Origin: Embiotoca jacksoni
Taxonomy: Eukaryota > Chordata > Actinopteri > Embiotocidae
NCBI GenBank assembly: GCA_022577435.1
Contig: JAKOON010000012.1
Location: forward strand, 17,956,585-18,020,584
Length of the DNA: 64,000 nucleotides
Direction of reading: 5' to 3'
Shown here: positions 10,775 to 23,900 of the stretch, piece after piece
Layout of the letters: each line of letters starts with the position of its first letter
How positions within the stretch are numbered: position 1 is the stretch's first letter
Program-made: the position numbers and the translations under genes
Notes under the pieces: generated by a model
Database searches by the model: none
The model's input: only the letters and a program-made list of their open reading frames with translations
What the model was told of the DNA's origin: nothing

Positions 10775-11758
10775 CAACATGGCATTGTTATGTTCATGTT
10801 AACATGTTTGCACGTGCTGTGAGGTTTTCCCTGCAGTAATCGCTGCTGTGTTACAAAACTATTTATGGTATGTATAGAAATTACTTTATTTTTTTTATGA
10901 GCTAAAAGTAAAAACATCTGTACACTTAAAAAGGTATTAAAGAGTCAGTTTGAAAAGAAAACAAGAACATTAAACATATATAAGTTGTCAGTGGCGTTAT
11001 TTTCAAATTACTGTTTAAGTCTGTTTTGTTATGTTAACGTGTGCTATCCATATACCCGGGCAAATTATATCAGTCGATCAACAGCATTAGAATTAAGTGA
11101 TTTTTTTTTTTTTTTTTTCTGTAAATGGAGTGAACTCACTAATTGCTAATTAATGAGTAAGAACACCTATGCCACGCTTTCCTTAAGTTTCCTTAGTTAT
11201 TTGTAAGCCCTTTTTCAGATCAACATGGCATTGTTATATCCAGGTTTTCGCAGTTTCTAATCACAGTTCTAATGAATACACAAATCCAAACATCGATTAA
11301 AGAGACACTTCACCATTAAAAGTTTCAGGTGGTACCCACTGTGTAGCAAGATCCTGCCTCTGCCCCAGTACATTGGGAGTGAATTCAATATTAGTTTGTG
11401 TGTGAATAGTGATAAGAAATATCGATAAAAAATGGACCCAACTAAAACTGCTCTAAACAAAATTTGTAGTTTACCCTTACTGACAGGGACTCTGTTTCTG
11501 GAAGACACAATGGTGTTGAGTTATTTCATGTTGGCAATGTGATGCAGACAGAATTCTTGGGGATGATTATGTCAAAAACAACATCAATGACTGAATGTGA
11601 GTGAGAACATTTTTTATTTTGTAATTTGTGCGAACTGAACCTTTACTTGATAAGGAAACCTTTTTAACTGATTGCGAACACCAATGACACACTTTTCTCT
11701 ACTCATGCCAAACAACATTGCATTGTCATGTTCATGTTAACATGCTTCCACATGCAGT
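10775..11758. repeat. Three related local repeat units
   Basis: CAACATGGCATTGTTATGTT plus CATGTTAACATG (10776-10807) recurs partly at 11221-11240 (CAACATGGCATTGTTATATC) and more fully at 11711-11743 (CAACATTGCATTGTCATGTT then CATGTTAACATG). The last two are also preceded by related 'GAACACCTATGCCACGCTTT' / 'GAACACCAATGACACACTTT' phrases (about 11161 and 11678). This is a degenerate local duplication; the family is unknown to me. Confidence 0.55.
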
Positions 11759-13539
11759 ATCAGTATTATAATACAAGTATAATTATAACAATAAACTAAA
11801 TAATTGTGAGTTTAACCAAATTAAAAATACACATACAGTATTGATTTCTATCTCTATCTAAATACAGTGGAGATGAATACAACTTTATTCCAAAAAATAA
11901 TTATAATAATAGACACATTTAAATACAAAATGTGAAGAATGACATCTCTTTCCAGAAACGATTTCAGTTACAAATGCCCTCACCTCCCTGCAAAAAATGT
12001 CATAGTCCTAATATCTTTGGCAGAAAGTCGTTTTAAACACAACACACTTCTCCAAAGAAATTAGTTGTTGAATTTGTGAAGATACTTTTTGAATGTTGTG
12101 AGCACCACAAATTAAATTCTTTTCACCTCAAAACGAGATTTTGAAACCTGGACAAATAAGACCAAATGGATCTGCATGTCTGCATAGATTTAAATTAGAA
12201 AAAAATATTAATAATTTGGGTGCACACCCTTTTTAAACAGTTATTGATCTTTTTTTCGGCTTTCAAAAACCATCAATTCCAGACTTTTTTCAGTTAATTA
12301 AAATTATATAAAATTCAGCATTAGCTCATCCCTGTTGAAAATTTAAACAATCATTCCTCCTGCTGCTACACACACTGAGGGGATGGTCGTTCCTCCATGT
12401 GATTAATTGCTTTGTCAACTATCAATCTCCAGCACCATGAAATAGCCACAGGACCTGCAGCCAGCAGGTTGCTGGTGAAACGATGGCATTGAAATTCCCA
12501 TGGGGGACATATTAATGAGGCTACAGCGAGAGTTAACAATTCACCATTAAAATGTAATGCATTCTTTAATTAATTAAGCTCTCATTTATAAACATCCACC
12601 TCTTCTCTCTCACTCCAAATTTGACCTAACAATAGAGTGTTTAATGTTTTATGGTGAAGGCATAACATATTTAAACGTCATTAATACAGGAACAGCAAGA
12701 TAAACATACTGAAAAATTCTATTAGCAGTAATAGGTGGTGTCTTTGCAAAGAGTTTCCCCTGTTTTTAACCAAATAATTCAAAATTAATTTAACATTACA
12801 GCTGGCATGCCAGGGGTTGGATTCGACTTAAATAAGAAATATTCTGAGGTGTGTATTTTTAGCCTGAGAGTAGGTAGACTATCACTCTTTTAGGAGATAC
12901 ACACACGACATCAAATGATTATCTTCCAACTCTTCCAGATATCAACTAACTGAGGATCTAATTTCATGTCACACATGCTTAATAAAAAAAATCAAATTGG
13001 CTCCTAAATTGGTTGGTCACTCCAACATTGAAAAATAGGTCAAAGTTTCTCCAATCCAAAGTGTCCGCTAGGCTCAATGATTGCAGATTGATATGTGGGG
13101 GAGTTTTTTTTTTTTTTTTTTTTTTCCTGCCAAGGCAGGAGCTAGAGATCCCATGCACAGTAGGAGCTAAGGTAAATTTTTACCCAGCTACAGAGGAATG
13201 TGGAATCAAAAGTCAAGAAATTGGCAAAACTGATTGTAATATTTCGATGATTAGATCATATTTATTTTTTGCTTCTCTAAAATCAGATTTTTGGAGGGAC
13301 ATGATGTTGTTAAATGTGTCCCGTGGGTTGTTTCAGGTAAAATTAACTCACTGAAATGTTTCTTTCCGGTGAGTATCAATCTGTTGTGAAGTGCAACTCT
13401 TGAAGGTTGTACATTTAACAAAGGTAAAGCAGAGCAGCGATGGATTCTTGAGTAATTCCTTTGAGTTCCAGATTTAATTGGACATGCTTATAGCTTATTT
13501 CAGTCAATATGTAAATGTCAGTGTTCTAGCGTCAGACTG
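11759..13539. other. Intergenic, AT-rich, nothing gene-like
   Basis: Includes the 13107-13127 T run. The block at 12361-12660, with repeated ATTAATTAAT-type homeodomain cores, could be a conserved element. The 113-codon frame at 13013-13354 is interrupted by a poly-Phe run from the T tract and is not credible. Confidence 0.3.
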
Positions 13540-14240
13540 TGGGTGAATTGGTGTGGTTCAGCTGAGCCAAACTGTTCTGCCATAATCATTTTGATGTTAA
13601 TGATGTCTGCAGAACTGCAGCGTCACCCCTGTGATTTAATCAAACCTAATTTGGGTCAGTCCATTTTGGCTGCAGCTGAGCACCTCAACATCATCATTAC
13701 GCTCCTTCAACCCAACCTCTGCGCCCACCTCGCCTCCTCGGACTCTCCGATGAGCCTGCCAGGCCGCAACCAGCTGCTCGTCATCTGTCTTGTCACAACC
13801 TGTCCCGCTTTCGGACATGGGCTCACACATTCTCCAGTTTTGGTTCGGGATTTCACCATGATCCGAATCAGAAATGAGACTTTGTGTTTAAGATTTCACT
13901 TCCAAGCTCGCTCTGCCTGTGGGACCTGCTCCTTGGGCTTTTCATCAGCTGCCATTTTCGACGGCATGCAGTAATTTCATGGCTCATTGCAAGCGCTGAA
14001 AACCTTTGAAACTGCAAATGTTAACTTTGCCTGGCCTGGAGCCATTTAGGAAGCGATTAATTTAGCAAACAGAAGTGAGCCACTTTCTCCTCCTAGCCTG
14101 CGCATAATTTTTGGGGGCTTCTATCTGTATTTGAGTAAGAGTGAGCAATGTAATGACGGTTCCTGTAATTGTGGCAGTGTGAAAATGGTTCCTACCTCAG
14201 CCTCCACTATCTCACTCATCTCTCCTGGCTGAGCCTCGTC
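13540..14240. promoter_or_regulatory. Candidate conserved non-coding block, GC-balanced
   Basis: This is markedly more GC-rich than its flanks, non-repetitive, and rich in CAGCTG E-boxes (near 13668 and 13770) and ATTA/TAAT cores. A 143-codon + frame (13543-13974) spans it, beginning in MNWCGSAEPNC and lacking any domain I know. A UTR or non-coding exon cannot be excluded. A distal enhancer is the simpler reading. Confidence 0.3.
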
Positions 14241-15821
14241 AGTCTCGTACAGTGAGAGCACACGCAGATTGAGAAGAGGTGGAATCACTTACAACATGCT
14301 TGACCTTATTTCTTGTTGCGAGTTGCTAAAGCGTGTTAAAAGAACATGTTTGTTTGCAATTTCAGCACCTTGCTGAGAGATGCCGAGCTCATATTCGCAA
14401 GCCACTGACTGAACAGGCGTTTTCTGATCATGACTTTTCCATATCTTTGATGCGATATTCAAGCAACAATTCAATTTAGGAAAAAAGAAAGTGTATATTG
14501 GAAGTGTGAAGATTTTTGGCTGTGGTGCTCTCAGGAAATAGTGCGGATCCCAGTGAGAGGCTCTCAGTGTTTGCCCAGTATTCCTGGAGGCTTGTTTTGT
14601 CACAGACTCTGTGCAGCTAGGCATGGGAGAGGCAGAAGGCAACGGGTCGGCCAGCCTTCCCCCACAGCTGTCCTCCTCCATCCTGGCACTCAGCTCCACC
14701 AAGCCAATATGAAAACAAATTCTCGGCCCTCTTCGCAATTAATTTTCCTTTGCGACAGAAAAAAAAAATATCAGTCTTGACAACATAACATATAGCAGGT
14801 TGTGTACAGAAAATCTGGCTGTACACAGAAGCAGAACAACCTCACAAAAATCTGTTTGTCCCCCAAGAGTAATTTTTCACTGTGCTGGGAGCAGTTGTCT
14901 TGCACATATTCCTCCTTATGTGCATATAGATCAGTGCACTCCATTGAAGTGGTAGTAAAGTAAACAAGAGCAAGAGTTAAATGCATTTAGACATGTTTTT
15001 ATGCACAGGATAATTTTATGTATTCTAGATGAACACTTTTACTATCCACCGTGCAGGAATCAAACAAAGCAAGCTCATATTATTTTAAAAATGATATAAA
15101 TAAAAAAAAAATCAACCTGCACAGGGAAAAGTGAAAAGTGAAGTGGGTCAAAATGAAAAACAAATACAAGAAAGACTGGTAGGAGTGTAAGAAACACACA
15201 ATGACATTGATAAAAATGTTGCCTCTTGCATTTACAGCGTGCATGTGTGTCCACGCTGTGTTTAGGAAATGACTGCTTCCTTACCTGGATGCCCTGTAAC
15301 CACATCTGTATCCTGTTTTACCACGGCCACACTGCAATCTCCCCCACACCATTAATTTTACTGAAAGCCATTCACAATAACCATGAGATACTGGGCAGCG
15401 GTGTTCAAACGTTTTCTTCCCCCTTCTTATCATAAAGGTCCCACATGTCTTGGCAATATCCCCAAAATAAAAAAAAGAAGATAAATTTGTCCTAATTACG
15501 TCCCTCGAACAATGTTGTTTGACGGCCAAAGACATCAAATTAAATACTATTTTGATTCTGCAAAAGTGGTGTCAAGGTCTTATATTTTCATTGCAGGTAC
15601 ATTGAGTGATAAATATGAGGGAGAAAACAGTAATTATAGGGTGGAAATGACATCAGAAATTAGGTAAATTGTGAAAGGGTTTGCCTTTAAATGGGTTTGA
15701 GCCATGAATTAAAAAGACCATTAACGGGGAGGAGGCAGGTGTTATCCTCACTGCCCAAAACAAAACAAACAGAGAGGGGGAGGTGAGTGTGTACGTGTGT
15801 GTGTGTGTGTGTGTGTGTATA

Positions 15822-15855
<34 letters not shown>

Positions 15856-16517
15856 GAGTGTGCTCGTGAAGTGAGGAGATGCAGGTGTGTGCCGTTATCT
15901 ATGAACAATCCCATGTCATTACCAAGTGAAGGTGTATTTAGCTGATTTTCTTCAGTTTCAGTGCTGTGATAATTTGTAATGTATTGTTCCATTAATAAAC
16001 CACAAAGTAATAAACTAATACATCATTTACATTTCGTGCTGAGGCGCTGTCATTGTAATACAAATTTTGTATTTCTTAGATTGCTCCTCTTTGCCACTCT
16101 AACTTGTAGTTTATGTGAAAAAATTAAATTTAAAGTCTGTATTTACTGTCATATGGTGTACATGCGTTTGCATTTTTCTATATTTCAATGAAAAGTTATG
16201 CAGGCCTGCATGAATCCACATTCAAAGGACTTCAAATTGTGCTACAAGTAAATTGTTGCATAGTGACTCCACCAGATATCAAAAGGCAGAGGATCAGAGT
16301 CTCATTCCACCCCATTTTGTGTTGCCATAGTTTTTTTTTTCTTTCTTTCATTTTTTTTTTTTTTTTTTTTCTTTTTCTTTATCAAACCTGTGTCTGGTCT
16401 TTTCATGAGCCCAGAGAAATTTAAAGGTGATGAGAGGTCCTCCGCCTGATAGGACACAGGGCCAGTGTGGTGATCAGACAAAATTACATCAAGTTTTTCC
16501 CCCCACAACTATGCTTG

Positions 16518-16550
<33 letters not shown>

Positions 16551-17974
16551 CATTTAATCAAAGTTCTTGCAGCCTGATGCTGCCCTCTCTCTGGGCCAGG
16601 TGTCAAACGGTTTCCATTGATGTCAATGCGGTGGTAATCACAAAGTCTATCCACAGATGCCTGCTTGCACTGCCGTTTCACTGGGGCATCGCATTCTCCG
16701 CTCAACACCTTTGAGGCATGTAAGATTATTTCTGCAATCTGAAAGAGAGAATAACCTCTAGGAAGAAACTAAATCACAATATAAAGTAATTAAGCACATT
16801 ATCAACGTGGAGGTTAATTAGTGAGACCCTATACGCCAGCACCACTGGTAGCATTGCAAACAGACAAATGCTTTCTTTTTTCGTCTCTTTTTGACCACAC
16901 TCTCTCACATGCACACACATACCCACACATGTAGCCTCCACACACGCATACATGCACACACAACAACTGCAGGCAGTTGATTGTCACTGTTTAGGGCTCT
17001 GAAATTGATTAAACAACTTGCAATCCAGTTTAATTAATGGAAACTATCTGTAGTTCAAAGCTGTTTAGCTGAATGTTGTATCTTAACGCTGCCCTCCTGT
17101 CTCATTTTGCTTAGACAATCGTCAAAATTAATTGAATTCTAGCATTACTGTATGGAATAACCTTTAAATAATCTTTGATGTTATAGCCCATATTAAAAGG
17201 TTTTCTATGTATAAACATACACAACCTCAGAGTTGATATACTGTTAGCCAGTGTTTATCCATTAACATGAAAGAACTGTGCCAAGCTGTAATATCACAAT
17301 ACAGGGAAGACAACATGCCCAGCCTCTATATCTCTGAAGTGCAGCTGAGTCCAAAATGGCACATTGACAACAACATACATAGTTGCAGCATAGAAACAAA
17401 AGGCGAGGCAGTCCTAATTATTGACAAGCAACATATATTTACTTTTCCTCATTTCAAAACGATAAGTCCTTGAAGCTCCACTCAGTGTCTGCAGTGTGAA
17501 GATGTCCCTATCAAAAAACTACAGGCATACCTGTTTGTTCAGGAAGGCTTGGCAAGAAAATACCCTCCCTTCTGTTCCAGCTCTGGGTGAAGCTATTAGG
17601 CAACTTAACTTGACTTATTATTTTTTACACATCAAATTATTGATTGCTCCTTTGTGCTTCATATCTTATTGTATTGGTGTTAGAAAGAGGGAAAGATTTT
17701 GGAGCTTCAAATTTTGAATGTATTTGTAATTGTCTTTGTTTCAGTGGTTTGAGGTTTGACCCTGTAAAGCTTCAGATTCTGAACCAGGGGTTCCCCGGTG
17801 GGGTAGGTTACATCTGCAGTTGTCAGTGGGTAAGTAGGAAGCTCAACTAATTAACTCAACTGAACTCAACTAGCTGAACTAAAAAAACAACAACTGTGAC
17901 TTTTAAAAATTATACATATATATATATCCATATGTTTGTCTATACAGTATACGAGGAGGAAAATACCCAAAAAG
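14241..17974. other. Intergenic with microsatellites and T runs, no gene
   Basis: Contains an interrupted (GT)n at 15787-15851, T runs at about 16331-16371 and 16519-16550, and otherwise ordinary AT-rich DNA. A minus-strand frame of 149 codons (14289-14738) shows no conserved motif and overlaps shorter frames on +. I treat it as chance. Confidence 0.35.
15787..15851. repeat. (GT)n microsatellite, interrupted
   Basis: Alternating GT with one TATATTT interruption near 15818-15824. Confidence 0.95.
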
Positions 17975-18750
17975 GTTAATGAATAACCGTCCTTGGTAAA
18001 TTGGTGTTTAAGCAAGTTTGCAAACAGTTGAACTCAAAGTAGGTTAATGAATAAACAGTTCAAATAATTAGCTACAAGAAACACCCATCTGACTGTTATC
18101 AACTTTGGAACAGGCGGTTATCATCAGACATCTGTCCAAAATATATTGGCTAGTAGGACCCTACTATACTACTTGCGACCTCTCGTAGCCATAGTGATTA
18201 TAGTGAGAGCAAAGGAGGAAGTCAGGTGACAAAGTATAAAGAGCGACAAAGCCTGTGTGGGCGAGGTAGGACTTTCAACCGGTACATCTCTGTTTGTGCC
18301 GGTGTGAAAACAACTCCTACCATAGCCTTCTTTTAAGTTAACTTACATCACAGCTTTAAGTTGTGTGGTCTTATCTTAAGCCTAATCAAGGAGCTTTGGT
18401 GACCTAACCAAATTGTGACCGTGTCACAGCGTTAACCACATGTTTACTATGATGACCAAAGTCCAGTAAGCCTTATGCCAGTATGTCCCAGGTTGTGTAC
18501 TTAACGTCGCTCATAATAGCCTCCTCAACCTACCTCTAAGCCCCTACAAATGAGTGATGATAACCACCTATTAAATGTTCAGTTAACAGGCAAACCGGGT
18601 TAAGGAAATGAATAAACAGTTGAAATAGTTTATTCAAAGCAATTACTTAACATTGGATCTGGTTGACTAAAAGTAAGCTCATGAATAAACAGTTGAAAGA
18701 GTTCATTAAAAGTAACGGGTAAACAGTTGAAATAGTTAGCTAAAACTAAT
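17975..18750 (+). mobile_element. Composite fish interspersed repeat with short internal units
   Basis: A unit of the form ATGAATAAACAGTTGAAATA followed by GTTAGCTAAAAG recurs with variation near 17980, 18047, 18608, 18681 and 18715. Between the outer groups lies a 500-base middle with phrases such as 'GACCTCTCGTAGCCATAGTG', 'GTCAGGTGACAAAGTATAAA', 'CTTATCTTAAGCCTAATCAA' and 'GACCAAAGTCCAGTAAGCC'. I associate this mix with repeats in percomorph fish. No coding capacity is visible and the class is uncertain. Confidence 0.55.
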
Positions 18751-21429
18751 GGAAACATGACTGCTGGTCATCTGGTTATGGATATGTCAAAACAAAGATG
18801 CTAAACACTGCTTTGAAGTGTCTATTCCTTACATTTATGTGGCAGGAAGCAGTTCTAAGCTTAATTTTGAAATAGTCTGTACAGGCCTTTTTTTCTGTGC
18901 TTTTCTTGTGTACCATTACATCACGCCATGACTCAAATCTAATCACAACAAACATATTAAAATATGCAGACATCATTCCAAAGTAATTTAAGGTATACGA
19001 CAAAGTGACATATTTTTAAATGAGATACAGCTTTATGCCCCCCCCCCCAAAAAAATTTAAAAAAAAAAAAAAATCAAACAGCTGCCTGCTTGCCCTAAAA
19101 CTCAAAAGCCAGATCACACAGCCTTCGTTACCCCCTCCTTCTCCTCGCTCTCTTTTCTCTCCATCGTGCGCCCCCTCTCCCCCTCTTCTTTTTTTTTTCT
19201 TAAATGGCATGAAGGTTGAGATGGCTGGAGTCCAAGATCATCGCGCCTGAGACCACACAGATGGGGAGAGATAAAAGTTCTCTGTGAGCCATTCACAGTG
19301 CTGCCATTTTACACACAAGTAGAAGGGACGTAGGGAGGAGGGGTGTGAAGGGGGAGGGGGAGCCACCTGCGGCCGTGACATCACCGCCTTATCGCATATC
19401 ATGTATCACCTGCAGCTCCACGTCAAGCCCAAAGAGACAGATTTCATCTGTCATCTCTGAGAGGATCTCAATATAATTTACTCTGCTGATCTGACATCCA
19501 GAGGAGAGGAGTAGAGTTGCCAAACCTAATCTTACAGATGAGGACTCTCCTTTTTCTGCCCAGTCATGTCCTTGTGTGCTGTTGCGAGGGGGGGAGAGGG
19601 ATTGGCATATCAGATTTAGCTGTTATTTGAAAGAAACATCTTGGGTTAAGTGGCTCTTGTGGTTTACTTTCTCTGTAAACTCAATACATGTACAAGTCGA
19701 CCCACTGTTCCTTAAGTTCCAGGGAAACATCACCTGACTTTACACGCTGAAATATTCCCAAAAAGTGGCAAATATTTCAACTGCATACAACATATTTGCT
19801 GCACACATTGACGTGGAAATACAGACTTTTCCCAAATGTCCCCACTTCCATGATGCCAGTACAATGAATAACTTTGTAGGCAAGTATGCAAAAAAGAGAT
19901 TATCATACATAAAAGCCAGAAGCAAAAAACATAAGTGGTATCAAAAAGCATAACCTAATTAGAAAGACTAATCAACTTTAATGTCTTCATATTTAAGGGA
20001 GAGGGAAAGGATAATTAGTCTTGGGGTTCAGTCTCCTTTCCTCTGCAGTCATGCTACTAACAAGAGTTGATGCTGTCTAGAATGGCCACCCACATATAAC
20101 AGCTAATTGCAGGTCTTCGCCCTCAAGCACCCTTCTAGTCATAGAGACAACAGGGAAATTGGCCATTTCAGCTGTGCTGGGTATCATTAATAATTAATGA
20201 CACTTTCAAGAGTCAGTCTGTCCCTAAAAACCTAAGCAAAAGGTACTTTGGGAGCTACGCAATGTGTCCTTCACTCAGATAACAAATATAGGCTTTTCGG
20301 TTTATGCAGGGGAGAACTTCTTCCCTCCTGAACGCTGCTTTTTCTTTTACGAGCTGTAACCCCTGCACTGAGATTTGTCACATTTTTTTAAAATGACAAT
20401 TAACTATTGATGACTGGCTAGCTCAAATGAATTGCACATCATACTCTGGATTAAGTTTCCTATAATTCTAGAGCAGAAATTGCAAACATCTCTCTAATAA
20501 CCAATATATTAAGAGATTAAAACCAATAAGGTAACAATGAACTGCTCCTCATGTTGTATTTCGACTCCTGTAGACACTTTCTTGTCTTTGTCACCTTGAT
20601 TTTTGATAACTTTTCCAACAATGATGCTATTTTATGAATATGCTTTAGAACCGGTGACATGTTAAACAAAGCTGCAACAGAAAATTAATATTTGCATCTG
20701 TTTGGAGTCCCAGAAACCTTGGATTTGCATCTGTGATTAGACTGGACTACCATCCATCTAAATTAGAGAAAGGGATATCTGTAATTCATATTTGATTACA
20801 GTATGTTCCTAATATGTGTAAAAGGAAGTTAAATTTGTGTCTGGGGTCTCACGATCCCAAAACAGTAAGAAATGTCACAAAACAAACGCATTCTTGTCTC
20901 TTGTCTGAGTTATTTTCTGTGTCACCTTTGTTGTTGCAAAAAGAAGGGTTACCGTGCACTATAATATGTTTTAATATGTTTATTGGTAGAAAATAAAACT
21001 ACATTTTTATAATTACAATCATTATGTTTGAACATTCAGCAGTGAAGTCTGTTTGACCCCAATCAATGAGGTCAATGTCAACAAAATAAAAGGCTTAAAG
21101 TGTCCTTAGTTTGTCGTTTTAATTCTACTTGGCTTCACTGCTGCACCCTGTCTGCGTATTCATGAGTCTTCTGACCATATGGCAGCTAATCATGATCAAT
21201 TTCATATTTCTAATTGTTTTATGAGGTTGCTCAAGTGCGTAATAAAATAACAAACTTATGGTTTTTATGTTCAAAATAGCGAAGAAAAACTATTTCCTAA
21301 TGAAATAGCAGCAAAGAGTGGATTCTGGCACATTTGATCACATTTCCCTTCCTTAGGAAGTCATCCATGGTACTGTTCAAGGGTAACCAACCACTGTCTT
21401 ATAACTTTATTATTCTTTCTTAATCGGTT
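18751..21429. other. Intergenic, no gene; low-complexity and candidate regulatory patches
   Basis: A C run plus A runs lie at 19038-19073 and pyrimidine-rich sequence at 19132-19200. The patch 19360-19500 (CACCTGCGGCCGTGACATCA, then CTTATCGC, CACCTGCAGCTC) is GC-richer and non-repetitive. The rest is AT-rich with nothing recognised. Confidence 0.3.
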
Positions 21430-22080
21430 TATAAATATTTATGAATCGTCAAAGCCACCCTGACTTGCAGCTGAGATTGAGCAGGGTATGTACGTTCCGA
21501 GGCAGCCATGGGTTGGGAGGAGAGAGATAGCGTGGACAGGAGATTTGTGACAGAGCAGAGCATGAAACCCATCAGTTGATGAGTGGAAATCCCTACTTTC
21601 TAATTAATAGAGGTACACAGGCCAGGGGGATAAGGAGGATCAGGGAAATGAAATCAGCAAAAAGATACCATCACTCATTTCTGAGGTCCATTGTCACACT
21701 TCAGAATCTGCTGTAATGAATCACTCAAGCATTCTGCAGATACATTTGAATGGTGGGGAAAATTCATTGTCCGGTGGAGAGCATTCGATAAGGATCTTTT
21801 CTCTTGCCTCTCCCTCTTCTTCAGCCTCTTCTTTCCCTCTTTTGTCAAAGGGCCCTCTGATCAAAAAGCGAAATCAAGGCTCAAGCAACAGGTGCTCCGT
21901 CTGAAAGGCTGCCGCAATCTGCAAGTGAACTGGAAAGCTATCTCGGATAAAAGAAAAAAAAAAAAGAAGAAGAAGCCTGATTCAAGAAGTTTCAAGGGAT
22001 TTGCTTCTTGGGGTCAGTTGAAAAAGTCAGAACGGGGTCCATCATTTACTAAAAGCATGTGAAAGAACATTTACGGAGCA
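21430..22080. other. Single-copy-looking block with chance 123-codon frame
   Basis: Non-repetitive sequence with ATTAAT cores. The + frame at 21691-22062 ends in a Lys run encoded by an A-rich tract (21954-21974) and has no domain. Not called as a gene. Confidence 0.3.
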
Positions 22081-23219
22081 GGAATGACACTGAATGATTT
22101 TTATATAGCCTCCACACTGTGATACACTTCGTCCCCTTTGACCTGAACATGTGACTTTTGACACATTGCTGATTTGAAAATAAAGCAAAGGAGCAAAACA
22201 TGTCCACTCTTGTGTTGTCCAGCCTGTGTTTTCTAATTGGAGGCATGACTGCTGAACATGTTGTTTATGATTTGAAGTGCACTCCTGCCACCTAAAGTGT
22301 CATTGCCAGGAGATGAGATGGTGTTTGAGTTCAACTCCAATATTTATAAAGCAACACAAAGAGTTTGTAACCCTCATTAGACAGATTTGAGGAAGATGAA
22401 GTGACGACAAAAGCAGCTGCTGTTCTGCTCACCCTGCATGCAACATTTTTACACTGCAAGCTTGTAAATCCAACTTACATTGATGGATTCTTCTGCAGCT
22501 ATAGCATTAACCTTTGGCCTTCAAGCAGAGGGTTTTTTTTTTTTTGGTTTTTTTTTTAGAGGTGTCCTAGAAAAGAAGGTTTTCAAACATCTCGCCTGTT
22601 ACTGTACAACATTAACAGTTTAATCTGCTTCTCTTTAAGGAATAAGAGAAATGCAAGCCTAAGCCTAACACATATTAGCTGCCTCTCTCAGAGCTGGCAG
22701 GCTGAACACAGCTCCTCGACATCCTGAAAAATCTGAAGACGACATGAAATGAGAAACAAAATGCAGCATATATCTTTCCATATCATGCATCCTCAGAGGG
22801 GATTTACCAGAACTGCCTTTAGACATTATTATTCTTGTTTGCAAAATGCACCAAGAGCATGTTTCAAAAACACAAGTAAGTAAATATACAGTAGCTTCTG
22901 TCTTCTCTCTTTAGCCGTTGTCTTTGTTTGCTTTCCAAAGATAATTTAAGTTTTCCATTTCTAAGTAGTTCAATCCAACCCAGGGGAGCTATACCCCTGT
23001 GAAACAAGATTTTTTTTTTTTTTAACTTCTTTTTCCTTTTTTTTAACTTCAACCCTTATATCCCAATGCAATTATTTAATATACACCCACTCATAGTCTG
23101 CATATGAGATATGAATATAATTGTATGTTACTTTTTAATTACAGGAAAAATCTAACTTGTAAGATGATGGGCTGGAAGGTGCCATTGCATTGTTATTTTT
23201 TTTTTTCATCCTCGTTTTC
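22081..23219. other. Intergenic, nothing recognised
   Basis: Contains T runs near 22532-22558 and 23011-23022. Otherwise unremarkable AT-rich DNA. Confidence 0.35.
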
Positions 23220-23900
23220 TGATTATGTGAGCTGGGCTCCTTTGCTAAGCGATGATAAGCAGAATTTCCATGTTCTCTGCATAATTAATCCATCTTTGCC
23301 TCTCTTCATGCCAACTCTGCCGTTATCGCCGGCACATGCCTGAATTGCAAAAGAATCCTCTCTTCAATTGGAACTTATTGATATTCTAAAAAAACTGGAA
23401 ATCCTCAAATTTAAGCCACAGATTGTTAAATGGATTAATTTCGCGGCAATCGCAAGCATCTAACGCGGGGAGACAGGCAAAGCAAATTGAAAGTGTCTCC
23501 TGTTTGTGGAGTTTTAGTCCCAAATGATAGGGTTTATTGGCATGTTTTTTTTTCTCTATAGTCAAAAATTACCATTTATTTGCATGCCATAAAATACTTT
23601 TATATGGTTGGAAATTCAGAGGAATTTCTTTCAATGCCTGTCGTTGGCTTCATGATAACAACTTCAGCTGCCCACATCTGGACGCTTTTGATACTGCCTG
23701 AAAGGAATGTCTGAATATTTAATATTTTTATCTGTTTTCATCGATGGTTTCACCATTAAGGATGGCTCTGCTGTTTGCATGGAGCCTGGCAGATGTAGAT
23801 TTATTTTCTGAGCTGTCTACGGCCTGCCTTTCTGTGAATATATTGATGCATTTTTCCATTTTGCTGTTCACTGATGCCTCTGCATATGTAATAAACCAGC
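23220..23900. promoter_or_regulatory. Candidate distal enhancer block upstream of zfpm2
   Basis: Non-repetitive sequence containing TGATAAG (23253-23259), CATAATTAATCC (about 23280), GGATTAATTTC (about 23432), a CAGCTG E-box near 23668 and TGATGCATTTTTCC (about 23844). The mix of GATA, homeodomain (TAAT) and E-box motifs in plain single-copy DNA is typical of vertebrate conserved non-coding elements. Function and target are inferred. Confidence 0.3.

Noticed and set aside
11300..11460. Possible interspersed repeat (AGAGACACTTCACC onward)
   Set aside because: Only a faint resemblance to a known fish repeat; could not be delimited.
14289..14738. 149-codon minus-strand frame
   Set aside because: No recognisable family or motif; overlapping frames on both strands; no credible exon structure.
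21691..22062. 123-codon + frame ending in Lys-rich sequence
   Set aside because: The Lys run is encoded by an A-rich tract; the rest has no domain.
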